The notes beneath the pieces are model-generated. The model saw only the letters and a program-made list of their open reading frames with translations, was not told the DNA's origin and ran no database searches. Of a stretch of 50,646 nucleotides of DNA, positions 16,008 to 25,166 are shown one piece after another; the first letter of the stretch is position 1; each line of letters begins with the position of its first letter. The translations under genes and the position numbers were made by a program. This DNA is from an uncultured Candidatus Poseidoniales archaeon. Lineage in GTDB: Archaea > Thermoplasmatota > Poseidoniia > Poseidoniales > Thalassarchaeaceae. The stretch lies in the NCBI GenBank assembly GCA_902625325.1, contig CACOAW010000004.1:1-50646 (forward strand), read 5' to 3'.

Positions 16008-17233
16008 TACATCGACTCCATATCCAGTCCTTTTCTAAACTCGTTTAGCGATGGCCCCATTTCAGCAATTAACTTGACCTTGGGGTGCGTTCTAATGACT
16101 AGGCCATCCATGTACATCAGAGACCTGATTATTGGAAAACCCTCCTCCCCAAAGTCAGCTCCGGCGTCCTCCACGGCGGTTCTCACGGTCCTCATCATTA
16201 GGTCCGTCAGACTCTGTTCCCCAACGCTCTTCTCACCGAATCCATCATAGATCTCTTCCATCTTGGACTTAAACCTCTCAACCCTGTCCTCAGAAGGTCT
16301 CTGGCTCGCAACGCCCAGTAGAGCTTCAAATGCGGCATCGTGATTGCCTTTCGACATTTCATCGAAGAAATTGAATAGTGACAGACTAACATTCCGAGGA
16401 GCCTGGCAAATCGCGCCGTTGTCAATGAACACAAAGCACCCATCTTCGTCAATTATACAGTTTCCAGGATGTAAATCCCCATGAAAAGTCCCGACTCCAA
16501 ACATGTAAGCGCCATGAATCCTGAATAACTCGATTAGATAATCCCAAGGTAGACTTTCGTCATTGATTCCTTCTTCCAGTGTTTTGCCTCGCACATATTC
16601 GGAAACCAACACATGCTCGTTTGACATCTCGGGGTAGTATTTCGGGAATCGAAGTTTAGGCATTGGAAAATCCTCGACGAGACTTTCCTGGATTGCCTCA
16701 AGCTCTGCGCCTCCCTTGATTTCGTTCCTAAGGTCCAATTCCCTGGTTGTGTAGTCCTCTACGTGCCTCAACAACGCCAGAGGGTTCCCCACTCTCCTGA
16801 GTTTGGGTGACAGAGAAATTGCAAATTTCATCATCCTCATCATCCTTTTCACATCTCTCTGGAACTTTCTCTTGTGATCAGCCTTCACGACCTTCACGAC
16901 CACCTCATCACCGTTCGCTAGTGTTGCTCTGTGTACCTGGCCAACAGAAGCGGCCGCGAGCGGCTCTTCGTCAAACCAAGCAATCGAATCGTAGAATCCA
17001 ACGGGAGCTTTCTCCCGCAGAATTTCTTCTACGTCCTCTGGCGGTATTGTCGATGCATTCCTGTACATGGTCTGTAGCTGCCTGCATTTTTCGATGCTTA
17101 GCATGTCCGGTCTAAGAGCGAATATCTGTGAAAGCTTCACAGCTAGAAGTCCTTGGGCCTGTATCCACTCTAGGTCGGCCGGACCATCCTTTCGAATCTC
17201 CCTGTAATACCTAAGGAAAGTAAGAAGTCGCAT
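16007..17233 (-). CDS. ABC1/UbiB-family atypical kinase
   Basis: A protein-kinase-like enzyme of the ABC1/ADCK/UbiB family, 408 residues. Seen are the family-specific motif with KLSQIFALRPD (about 32-42), the Ala-rich nucleotide loop AAASVGQVHRA in place of the usual Gly-rich loop, VVKVV with the ATP-binding Lys, the catalytic HGDLHPGN and the metal-binding IDNG. Homologues support ubiquinone synthesis or prenyl-lipid handling in membranes and chloroplast plastoglobules. It overlaps crtI by one base, so co-translation is likely and a regulatory or lipid-extraction role in carotenoid or quinone metabolism is a fair inference. The start is an ATG at 17233. Confidence 0.88.
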   Translation of the reverse strand: MRLLTFLRYYREIRKDGPADLEWIQAQGLLAVKLSQIFALRPDMLSIEKCRQLQTMYRNASTIPPEDVEEILREKAPVGFYDSIAWFDEEPLAAASVGQVHRATLANGDEVVVKVVKADHKRKFQRDVKRMMRMMKFAISLSPKLRRVGNPLALLRHVEDYTTRELDLRNEIKGGAELEAIQESLVEDFPMPKLRFPKYYPEMSNEHVLVSEYVRGKTLEEGINDESLPWDYLIELFRIHGAYMFGVGTFHGDLHPGNCIIDEDGCFVFIDNGAICQAPRNVSLSLFNFFDEMSKGNHDAAFEALLGVASQRPSEDRVERFKSKMEEIYDGFGEKSVGEQSLTDLMMRTVRTAVEDAGADFGEEGFPIIRSLMYMDGLVIRTHPKVKLIAEMGPSLNEFRKGLDMESM

Positions 17234-17274
17234 GTCCTAACGGCCACCTTCTCCCCTTTCAAATGCTGTATTTC

Positions 17275-17703
17275 CTAAGAGACCAGAATTTCAATCAGGC
17301 TGGATGTTTCAGATTCTACTTTGCACTCCCAGATTGTATGAACGGTCCACCCAAGGTTGACCAACGACTCCTCTTTTCTCCTATCCCTATCTACGTTCTT
17401 CTGGAACTTCTGGCTCCAATAGTCTACGTTTGATTTCGGGAGACTGAGATTGCACGTTGGACACCGATGCCAGAAGCAACCATGGACGAAAATAGCCAAC
17501 TTCCTCCCCGGGAAGGTGATATCCGGCCTGCAGATGTACCTCCCATCATCTCCATCTATCCTCCAATGGAGACGATAACCTGGAAAACCGGAGTTTCTTA
17601 GGAATCTCCTAACCAATAGTTCAGGTTTGGTGTTCGTAGATTTGTTGGCAATCATCACATTATGAACAGCCGGCGATGATGCGGAAGGGACCTCTAGACC
17701 CAT
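17275..17703 (-). CDS. vsr: Very-short-patch repair endonuclease (Vsr)
   Basis: Nicking endonuclease predicted to start repair of T:G mismatches formed by deamination of 5-methylcytosine. The 142-residue product carries NTKPE near the N-terminus, the catalytic Asp in RPDITF, the zinc-linked FVHGCFWHRCPTC segment and the WxxKxxxNxxRD-like WSQKFQKNVDRDRR, then LGWTVHTIWEC. This matches Vsr from bacteria closely. The open frame extends upstream to 17841 but there it overlaps the BNR lipoprotein; the ATG at 17703, 14 bases after that gene's stop, is preferred. No cytosine methyltransferase is encoded within this window, so the partner enzyme is either elsewhere or absent. Horizontal transfer is likely. 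Confidence 0.87.
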   Translation of the reverse strand: MGLEVPSASSPAVHNVMIANKSTNTKPELLVRRFLRNSGFPGYRLHWRIDGDDGRYICRPDITFPGRKLAIFVHGCFWHRCPTCNLSLPKSNVDYWSQKFQKNVDRDRRKEESLVNLGWTVHTIWECKVESETSSLIEILVS

Positions 17704-17717
17704 GCCCGACACGCTTC

Positions 17718-19178
17718 CTAGAGAGTATCTGGTCCGCCCAGCGGCATGGGGGCGATAGGCTCGTCTCTGAGGGTGGGTCCTACCGCCATGGTTCCGTAGA
17801 TTCCGATTTCCCCTCCGACATTGTGGGCGTGCCCGAACCACACTCTTCCGTGCTGGTCGATTGCAATGTCATTGAAGTCTCCAAAGCCACCACACCTGGC
17901 GTATCCGCAACCCGAAGAGGTATCCAATGGATCCCCCCATTCGTTAACCTGTACGGTGGTGAGCAATGGGACATCGCTAAAGGCGTCAGTGATTACCGTG
18001 ATGTAACCGTTCCAAGTATCTCCACCCGAGTCTCCAAGGTAAGCTAGGGCGACCTTGCCTGCACTTCCCGCGGTGATCACTGGAAACCCCGTTCCGTTCA
18101 AGCCAATAGGAGGCGCTACCATGATAGGGGAGCTCCAAGTATCTCCCTCGTTCAACGAGTACGAATAGTAGGGCATGTTATCGATGCCCATCCAGAACGC
18201 GTGGACGTTGTCCTCTGAGTCGGTGGCGACCTGGGCTTCCTCGAAGTTCCAAGTCTCTGCTGTTCCGCTGGTCTCAGTTGGAAGTGGGTGTTCCGTCCAA
18301 GTCAGACCGCCATTGGTGCTCCTGTAAATGGAGTAACCCTCGCCTCCGTTGCACCCTCTGTTACCCCTGTAGAAGTTCCCATTCTCGCTACCCGTGATGT
18401 GTCCCGTGAGCCCGCCGCTCTCACAGTCTGAGGGTGTTCCAGGCAACTCCGGGCCCCATGTCAGGCCTCCATCGTTGCTTGCAGAGCAAACAGGGTATGG
18501 GTAGTTGCCATTGACGCAGAACACCCATGTAGTTTGGTGGAAAGCTGCTGGATATGGCGAGGAGGCTATGGTTTGGTGATCCTGCACCGACCAACCCGTA
18601 GCTACAGAAGGCCCAATCCAGCTCTGACCTTCATTATCAGACCATTCCACCGTCATTCCCAACAATGCATGCATATCGAACTTCATGATTCGGTCGGTCC
18701 AAGGATCGACGTAGACGTAGGGGTCGTTGCTGTTAGGAACGGGCAATAGGGCGCTGTAGACGTCCTCACAGGAGTACTCGCTCACATTTGACATACCAAT
18801 TAGACCAGAGCACCTGACTATTGCAGTCGATCCAGCTGGCCCATTCCCCCAGCTAGTCATATACAGGTTGTCCAGAGACGTGACTCCTATAGTAGGCTCG
18901 AATGTGGTCATTCCAATGCCATAGTATGTGCCAATTGCACACACAGGCGCGTTATCTCCGACTAGCACGGACGTCCCGTTGAACATGTCAGAGACCTTCG
19001 TAGCATCCGTGGCATTGTCGTAGTGGTACCATGTAGTGTTGCTGATATATCCCCCGTTTTCTGCGCAAAGGGAGTCAAAGAGATCAATTTCCTCTATGAC
19101 CTCCTTCTCCTCGCCGAAACAACCCCCTAGGGAGGCCAAAACCAGGAGAGAAACAATACTGATAGCGGCTGCGCGCAC
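17718..19178 (-). CDS. Secreted lipoprotein with BNR/sialidase-type repeats
   Basis: A 486-residue exported lipoprotein. The N-terminus has a signal with lipobox LGGC (Cys20). The mature part shows several Asp-box/BNR-like motifs on beta-propeller blades: SDNEGQSW, SNDGGLTW, STNGGLTW and SLNEGDTW. These mark sialidase-fold propellers but are not enough for glycosidase activity; the Arg triad of true sialidases cannot be assigned. A carbohydrate-binding or structural surface role is equally possible. The start is a GTG at 19178 with a TATA-like element about 30 bases upstream. Vsr follows after 14 bases. It is divergent from the subtilisin-like protease gene. Confidence 0.82.
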   Translation of the reverse strand: MRAAAISIVSLLVLASLGGCFGEEKEVIEEIDLFDSLCAENGGYISNTTWYHYDNATDATKVSDMFNGTSVLVGDNAPVCAIGTYYGIGMTTFEPTIGVTSLDNLYMTSWGNGPAGSTAIVRCSGLIGMSNVSEYSCEDVYSALLPVPNSNDPYVYVDPWTDRIMKFDMHALLGMTVEWSDNEGQSWIGPSVATGWSVQDHQTIASSPYPAAFHQTTWVFCVNGNYPYPVCSASNDGGLTWGPELPGTPSDCESGGLTGHITGSENGNFYRGNRGCNGGEGYSIYRSTNGGLTWTEHPLPTETSGTAETWNFEEAQVATDSEDNVHAFWMGIDNMPYYSYSLNEGDTWSSPIMVAPPIGLNGTGFPVITAGSAGKVALAYLGDSGGDTWNGYITVITDAFSDVPLLTTVQVNEWGDPLDTSSGCGYARCGGFGDFNDIAIDQHGRVWFGHAHNVGGEIGIYGTMAVGPTLRDEPIAPMPLGGPDTL

Positions 19179-19203
19179 ACTCTGTCGTCCTAGCCCTCCC
19201 TAC

Positions 19204-19212
19204 ATCAGTTAA
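19204..19212 (-). promoter_or_regulatory. TATA-like element for the BNR lipoprotein
   Basis: The minus strand reads TTTAACTGA, about 30 bases upstream of the GTG at 19178, in the 121-base spacer divergent from the S8 protease. Moderate match only. Confidence 0.35.
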
Positions 19213-19299
19213 ACGGATTATTGGTATCCATGTAATTTTGAAGAATTTGAGAACCGACAAGGGGTTTTGTTGAAATCACACCACATGAACGGATAAATC

Positions 19300-21756
19300 G
19301 TGAGATACCTCCCACTTTTTGTCGTTTTACTGGTGCTAAGCGCTCCTGGTTCTGTTGGGGTGATGGAACAATCACGTACAATAGATACTACGAAGATGAG
19401 CTCGGAGTTGGTATCGGTTCTCAATTCTGGAGAGAAGATTGAGGCCATAGTACAATTCTACGATTCACCAAGCGAACTGACATGGGATAGTGTTGAATCT
19501 ACAGGCGCAGAAGTCATCTCGAAGATGAGCGTCCTGCATGGCGCTCTAATCTCTGGTACTAACGAAGCAATCTCAGAACTCTCAACCAAGTCTTACGTCA
19601 GCCACATGGAGGCAAACGTCCCGATCGAGCATTTCTACCTGCCAGGCGATCAGGATGACTATGAATCAATGATGCACGAGACTGTCAGATGGGTAAACGC
19701 TAGTTTGGCCTGGCACAGGGCAATTATTGGAACAGACGGGGTATTGAAGACCGAGAGCGACCTCTCCCTTTCCGAGTATGATGGAAAAGGCGCTACTGCA
19801 GTCGATCTTGATACCGGGATAGACGGAGAACATCCGGATTTCGACTGCGGAGAGCCTTGGACCGGGGAGAAACTGATTTGGTCAGCCAAGTGGACAGGAG
19901 TGGCTTGGGTTGACGCCCCGAATTGCAACTCAGATACATCCAGCGGTCATGGGACCCATGTGGGGGGAACTATAGCAGGAAACGGCGATGCTTCCGGAGG
20001 TAGACGCCTCGGTACCGCGAAGGGAGCGACAATAGTCGCTTTGGGAACCGGCGATGGAGCCTCCATCTTTGCAGCGGTGGAGGGCCTAGAATGGACTTAC
20101 GAACATAGCAGGCCAGGATTAAACGAGTTCAACATCCGAGTAGTGTCTAATTCTTGGGGTACAAACGGCGATTATAATCCGTCAAATGCAGTCACGGTAC
20201 TGACCGATATGCTGACTTATGACAATGATGTAGCAGTAATTTTCGCGGCTTCCAACAGTGGTGGTAGTGGAGGGGAGTCAGAGAATGACCTCAGGACCAA
20301 CATGTACGCAAACACGCCCTCGGCAATCTCGGTTGCTGCGTTAGTACACGAGGGTAACGCAGTCACCTCCTTCTCCAGCAGAGGGTGGTCTACCCAACAG
20401 CACACCTGGCCTGATATCGGAGCGCCAGGTAGGAACATATGGGCCACGGCTCCACGAGCCACGGCTATTGACGCATCAACGAGAACCCAGGGGGATCTGT
20501 ATTACATGGCTATCTCGGGAACGAGCATGGCTACACCGCACATAGGGGGAATAGCCACACTCTTGCTAGCGGCTGCACCGTCTCTAGGGGTCGCAGACTA
20601 CCAAACCGAGGATCACGATCACCTAGAGAGCCTATACTTCAACGAGACCGCTAAGGGTATCCAATTCGATGATTGGGAAGATAGGAATGAATCGAGAGTA
20701 CATGAGATCGAGTTGATTTTGGAACTGACTTCTCACTACGATCTTCTCAGGAACTCTTGCGAGGAGGGTAATGACGACGATCTCTGCAATGATATTCCGG
20801 AGGAATGCTACATCTCAGAGGAGACAAATAGGTGCCATGATTGGAGAGTAGGTCATGGTTTAGTCGATACTGACAGAGCATTAGCACTATCTCGGACATT
20901 ACAAGTGATGAGGGATCCCGACGAGGATGGTTTCCTAGACTATCCTCAGGTCACGGTCTGGGATGCATACAACCACTACGAGAAAATAATGGATACAAGG
21001 GAACTTCCATTGAAGACAGATCAGCTTAGGCACGCATGGAAGGGAGAATGGAGCCACTTTAACAACGGTCCTACGAGCACCTTCGGAACGTATGCAACCG
21101 AAGACAGGCACTACGTTTGGGTACCGAACGGCACCTATGAGATGCAGATAGCTTTCAGCTCTCTCGATTGGGACTCCAATACTGCTCAAATTGCTCAAAT
21201 CAGACCAAACGTGGACCTAGGCTCTGATGGTGATGACGATGCACAGGGTCAGGGGACCATAGTTGGCGATACTATCTACATATCACTGGATGTCGAACCC
21301 GAACACTGGGGCGAGTGGACTGAGTTTGACGTCACAGGAACAGCGATCTCCCTCCCCGTAACTGGAATAATATCTGGTTCGGAGTTCATGGAACCTCGAG
21401 TTCCGTACACTTTCGACGTCCTGCTAACTTTGGACGTGTCAAAGCAACAGACGGTGGACGTCCCACTTAGGTATGACGGATATTCAGATTTAGATCCAGC
21501 ACAGCCATCCGATCTTTATGATCCGGACTCGGCTTTCGATCTTCTGATGGTGAGGCCCGTCTACGACGAGAGCCTGATACCGGATTACGAAGAGCAACCA
21601 GCGCTATCTGCTAAGGCCAAAACCGCTCTTCTCCCATTGGTCGTTTTCGGATCCTCTCTGATATTGCTGGCATTGTTCTCAGGATTCCTATTCTGGATGA
21701 AAGAACTGGCAAGGCACGAGGAAGAGAGCCTGGAAGATGAGGCCATAGGCCAGTAG
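19300..21756 (+). CDS. Secreted, membrane-anchored subtilisin-like (S8) protease
   Basis: Extracellular serine protease, 818 residues. A signal peptide (about 1-20) precedes an I9-like propeptide region (about 35-112). The S8 catalytic domain shows Asp171 in DTGID, His217 in GHGTHVGG, the oxyanion Asn319 in AASNSGG and Ser409 in SGTSMATPH. A beta-rich C-terminal domain follows, and a single transmembrane helix near residues 780-800 ends in a charged cytoplasmic tail. It would therefore stay on the cell surface facing outward. Use in protein degradation for heterotrophic growth, or in processing of surface proteins, fits the two other surface hydrolases nearby. The start is a GTG; no good ATG is available. 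Confidence 0.92.
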   Translation: MRYLPLFVVLLVLSAPGSVGVMEQSRTIDTTKMSSELVSVLNSGEKIEAIVQFYDSPSELTWDSVESTGAEVISKMSVLHGALISGTNEAISELSTKSYVSHMEANVPIEHFYLPGDQDDYESMMHETVRWVNASLAWHRAIIGTDGVLKTESDLSLSEYDGKGATAVDLDTGIDGEHPDFDCGEPWTGEKLIWSAKWTGVAWVDAPNCNSDTSSGHGTHVGGTIAGNGDASGGRRLGTAKGATIVALGTGDGASIFAAVEGLEWTYEHSRPGLNEFNIRVVSNSWGTNGDYNPSNAVTVLTDMLTYDNDVAVIFAASNSGGSGGESENDLRTNMYANTPSAISVAALVHEGNAVTSFSSRGWSTQQHTWPDIGAPGRNIWATAPRATAIDASTRTQGDLYYMAISGTSMATPHIGGIATLLLAAAPSLGVADYQTEDHDHLESLYFNETAKGIQFDDWEDRNESRVHEIELILELTSHYDLLRNSCEEGNDDDLCNDIPEECYISEETNRCHDWRVGHGLVDTDRALALSRTLQVMRDPDEDGFLDYPQVTVWDAYNHYEKIMDTRELPLKTDQLRHAWKGEWSHFNNGPTSTFGTYATEDRHYVWVPNGTYEMQIAFSSLDWDSNTAQIAQIRPNVDLGSDGDDDAQGQGTIVGDTIYISLDVEPEHWGEWTEFDVTGTAISLPVTGIISGSEFMEPRVPYTFDVLLTLDVSKQQTVDVPLRYDGYSDLDPAQPSDLYDPDSAFDLLMVRPVYDESLIPDYEEQPALSAKAKTALLPLVVFGSSLILLALFSGFLFWMKELARHEEESLEDEAIGQ

Positions 21757-21765
21757 GCGCAGATC

Positions 21766-22782
21766 TCACTTCCAGCCGTTCTCTAGAATGGGGGGAATGG
21801 TGTCCAGGACTGAGTCCTTCGGTTTCTTCCACCTCATCCCAAGATCTCTCTGGGCCGGGGAAGCATCCCAGAACAGTCTCTTGCCCAGGTGCATCCTTGC
21901 CCAGGAGAGACTCACCCGTGGATGGAATATCGATACTATTAGGGATAGAAAGTAAGGAATCTGCCGCGTAGGCACCCTGAGAGATGGATTTTCGGCTCTT
22001 ATCGCCTTGGAGATATCCTTCCACCACATCTGACCGGAGACGACCAGATATCTCCCAGCATTATCTCCTCGAGTCATGGCCCTAACATGTGCCTCGGCTA
22101 CGTCTCTCACGTCCACGATGCTGATATGCATCGGGATTACGAAGGGAATCTCTCTCCTTAGCAACATCATCAGGAACGAGGGACTACCATCCAGGTGCCT
22201 CTTCGATAGAGGGGGCCCGAGAACAACGCAGGGATTGATAGTCACCATCCTGATTGAATCCTCCTTCGATGAATGCCAGTCTCTGACTAACCTCTCAGCG
22301 CTGTATTTCGCCAGACCATACGGATTTTCCTCAATCGTTGCGTCATCTGCCCACGTATCCGTGGTAAGGGTCTGACCATCCTCCCATGAACCCGGTCTAA
22401 TCGCAGCCGTAGAGGAGGTGTGAATCAGACACCTAACCGTTCCCGATGAATCTATTGCGTCAAGTACGTTTCTGGTTCCCACCACACTCGGGTCTACAAT
22501 CTTCTCTTGCGCCCGCTTGGACTTCAGGACGACAACTGCAGCGGTGTGAATCACGGATTCGCAACCGGCCACGGCTTTTAGCACCGATTCAGCATCTAAA
22601 AGATCCATCTCAACGATATCCAAGCTTCCACCATCAGAAACAGGCAGGGATAGCAGATGATCGACCCTATGAGGATCCGAAGAATCCGTCACCGTCGCTC
22701 TTACCTGTGCACCTTTGGAAAGCAGGTTAGCTACTATGTGACTACCAACGAAACCACTAGCGCCAGTAACCAGCACCGTCAT
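21766..22782 (-). CDS. NAD(P)-dependent epimerase/dehydratase-type extended SDR
   Basis: Extended short-chain dehydrogenase of 338 residues. The Rossmann loop is GASGFVG (7-13), the catalytic pair is Tyr155/Lys159 in PYGLAK, and a Thr/Ser-rich catalytic strand HTSSTAA precedes it. The sequence is closest in style to dihydroflavonol-reductase or 3-beta-hydroxysteroid-dehydrogenase-like members, which act on ketones or sugar-nucleotide-like substrates. It could modify a lipid or a nucleotide sugar; the sequence does not decide. It lies 40 bases downstream of the MMPL transporter on the same strand and its 3' end faces the S8 protease gene, 9 bases away. Confidence 0.85.
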   Translation of the reverse strand: MTVLVTGASGFVGSHIVANLLSKGAQVRATVTDSSDPHRVDHLLSLPVSDGGSLDIVEMDLLDAESVLKAVAGCESVIHTAAVVVLKSKRAQEKIVDPSVVGTRNVLDAIDSSGTVRCLIHTSSTAAIRPGSWEDGQTLTTDTWADDATIEENPYGLAKYSAERLVRDWHSSKEDSIRMVTINPCVVLGPPLSKRHLDGSPSFLMMLLRREIPFVIPMHISIVDVRDVAEAHVRAMTRGDNAGRYLVVSGQMWWKDISKAIRAENPSLRVPTRQIPYFLSLIVSIFHPRVSLSWARMHLGKRLFWDASPAQRDLGMRWKKPKDSVLDTIPPILENGWK

Positions 22783-22822
22783 AGCCGTACGAAAGGCTCC
22801 GCTGAGAAGAGACTATCGCCTG

Positions 22823-25123
22823 TCATTCTGATCTAGACTTGCCAGACATCCAAGCGGGGGCCCACCAATTTAAGTCCCCCATCAGTCTCATTGTTGACGG
22901 GACAACTAGTGCCCTAACTATCGTAGCATCGACAGCCACTCCCAAAGCCAACATGAACCCGAACTGCATCATGAGCGATACAGATGAGAACCCAAAGGCC
23001 GAGAAGACAGTTACCATCACGAGGGCGGCGGAAGTGATTATTCGTCCGCTCTTCTGCAGTCCTGTGGCCACGGCCAATGTGTTGTCTTCCGTTCTTTCCC
23101 ATTCCTCATGGATTCTCGAGAGCATCAGAACTTCGTAGTCCATGCTTAGCCCGAACAAAATTGCGAAAATCATCACAGGAGTTGTTGGGTCTATCGGTTG
23201 GGGGGTGAAGTTCAGCAATTCTGCTCCATTCCCTTCCTGGAAAACCCATACGAGTATTCCGAATGAGGCACTGACTGATAGTATGTTCATTATCAGAGCC
23301 TTGAGGGGCAGAATAACCGATCTTACTTGTAGGAAAATAAGTACATAACTCGAGGTCAGAATGAACGCCAACGCGATCGGTAAGTTCTCCTTTACGGCGT
23401 CCAGGACATCTTGGTTGTAGGCGGCAAAACCAGCCACATTGACCTCCGAGCCACCCCCGAACTGCTCGTTTTTTGCTTCAAGACTCCTGATTTCCCTTAC
23501 CACCTTCCTGGACGCCTCACTGCTCTGGTCTCCTTCAATCGCAACTTGAACGAGAACTACACCATCCCCAACAGACGAATCAGCATAAAATCCCCTTTCC
23601 AATCTTAATTCTTCATCCGAATCGTCCCAAAATTCAACGACCTCGTCCTCGGTCCAGGTCGCGTTGAAGTGAGCGTAATTAAACACAAAACTAGCACCTT
23701 CAATCGACAGTATTTCTTTGGAAAAAGCGTGAAGAGTTCGGATATTTTCCTCTGAAAAGACGTCTGTTCCATCTTGGATTTCGTAAACAATAAGAGCGGT
23801 GTTGGAGACTTCCTGAGGCCAATTTTCATCTGTCAATTCCATACCACTTCTAGCTTCATTATCAGGACTCAATGCCTTCCAGGAGGTAATGCCCCATTCG
23901 GCTTGGAGGAAAGGTGCTCCTGCTACAAGCAGAATAAGCACGGAGGGAACTAGAAACGAAAGGGGCTTGCTCATAACCCTCTTAGCTAAATCATACCAGA
24001 AGCCATCATCCGCGACCTCTGTGCTGAGGCCCAATGGAACTTTGCCCGAATTAATCCTGTCTCCGACTATTGCCAATATTGACGGAAGCAGGATTACCGA
24101 CGATGTAAGAGCTACTAGAGTAGCACAAATCCCGCCCCATCCCAGCGATGGTAATCCTGTGTTTTCGAAGAATAGCATGCCGGTCAGGCCTGCGACCACC
24201 GTAAGGCCTGAGAACAAAATCGCTCTACCAGCGGTGGCGCTGGTCATCGCTATCGCAGTCCTATTGTCATGCCCTCTCCCTAACTCTTCTCTAAATCGAT
24301 TCACTATGAACAGGGAATAATCAACGCTGAGCCCGATACCCAGTAAGGAAACGATATTGACAGCATAAACAGTGAGATCGTCAACAATGTATGTGAGTCC
24401 ATGGATAATACCAACCGCGGCTATCACGGTGTAGATTCCTGACAATGCCGGTAGGCTTGCCGATACCACGGTCCCGAAAACAAACAACAGTATCAGTATT
24501 GTCAGGGGGGCAGAAATCAACTCGGCCCTTAGGAGCTCTTCTTTCAGAACTAGGTCGAATGTAATGTCAATTGCCAAATTATCGGTGAGGTACTTTTCCA
24601 TATCTTGAGGAGAGTTGTTCGGCAGCTCGATATCCTTGTATACATCCTTCAGTAGAATTTTCGAATCCTCTCTGTTCATGTTGACCTTCACGTACACCCT
24701 GGACCATGAGGGATCAACACTGCTCACGAGGGAAGACCGATTTGCTTCGTTGGTCTGCCAAGGAACATCCAGATCGATATTATCATTTCTCGAGAGTACC
24801 TCGATTGTCGCCTGGATAGCGGACACTACTTCGGGGTCGTCATACGAGTGACCAGGATGGTGAAATAGTACGTGGAAAGACTCGAAGGCAGTTTCATTGG
24901 GGTCCGAGAAGCCTTCTCCCGCCGCGGACCACCCATCAACTGACTCAAGATCCCCCTCACCGTATCCTTCGATGTAGCGTGGCTCCAGTGAAATCATGTA
25001 CCCGAGTCCGGCGCAGAGCAGCAGGGAACATATCAGAACAACTCGCGCGTAGTCATGGACAAAAAGGCCGATTTTGTAGTACAGCCTCCCTTCCAAAGCA
25101 GAAGGGTCCGTCGCTCCTTCCAC
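22823..25123 (-). CDS. MMPL/RND-family membrane transporter
   Basis: Proton-driven exporter-type membrane protein of 766 residues with the two-fold RND plan: one helix (about 32-50), a large outer loop (to about 200), a five-helix bundle (about 205-370), another helix near 390, a second outer loop, and a second bundle (about 575-745). Charged residues lie within the helices at GIGLSVDYSLF and FGLSMDYEVLM, the pair of Asp-containing segments used for proton relay in MMPL proteins. Family members export lipids, hopanoids or hydrophobic compounds. The start is a GTG at 25123. The downstream extended SDR may share the transcript, which hints at lipid processing and transport, but that is inference. 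Confidence 0.9.
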   Translation of the reverse strand: MEGATDPSALEGRLYYKIGLFVHDYARVVLICSLLLCAGLGYMISLEPRYIEGYGEGDLESVDGWSAAGEGFSDPNETAFESFHVLFHHPGHSYDDPEVVSAIQATIEVLSRNDNIDLDVPWQTNEANRSSLVSSVDPSWSRVYVKVNMNREDSKILLKDVYKDIELPNNSPQDMEKYLTDNLAIDITFDLVLKEELLRAELISAPLTILILLFVFGTVVSASLPALSGIYTVIAAVGIIHGLTYIVDDLTVYAVNIVSLLGIGLSVDYSLFIVNRFREELGRGHDNRTAIAMTSATAGRAILFSGLTVVAGLTGMLFFENTGLPSLGWGGICATLVALTSSVILLPSILAIVGDRINSGKVPLGLSTEVADDGFWYDLAKRVMSKPLSFLVPSVLILLVAGAPFLQAEWGITSWKALSPDNEARSGMELTDENWPQEVSNTALIVYEIQDGTDVFSEENIRTLHAFSKEILSIEGASFVFNYAHFNATWTEDEVVEFWDDSDEELRLERGFYADSSVGDGVVLVQVAIEGDQSSEASRKVVREIRSLEAKNEQFGGGSEVNVAGFAAYNQDVLDAVKENLPIALAFILTSSYVLIFLQVRSVILPLKALIMNILSVSASFGILVWVFQEGNGAELLNFTPQPIDPTTPVMIFAILFGLSMDYEVLMLSRIHEEWERTEDNTLAVATGLQKSGRIITSAALVMVTVFSAFGFSSVSLMMQFGFMLALGVAVDATIVRALVVPSTMRLMGDLNWWAPAWMSGKSRSE

Positions 25124-25166
25124 AAACCCAGGCCACCATTTTCGCTTATTTATTTCTGTATCTGGA

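Noticed and set aside
17703-17841. Upstream extension of the Vsr frame
   Set aside because: It lies inside the BNR lipoprotein gene and is Arg-rich shadow sequence; the ATG at 17703 matches the family start.
17718-19178. True sialidase assignment for the BNR lipoprotein
   Set aside because: Asp boxes are present but the catalytic Arg triad, Tyr and Asp could not be assigned by eye.
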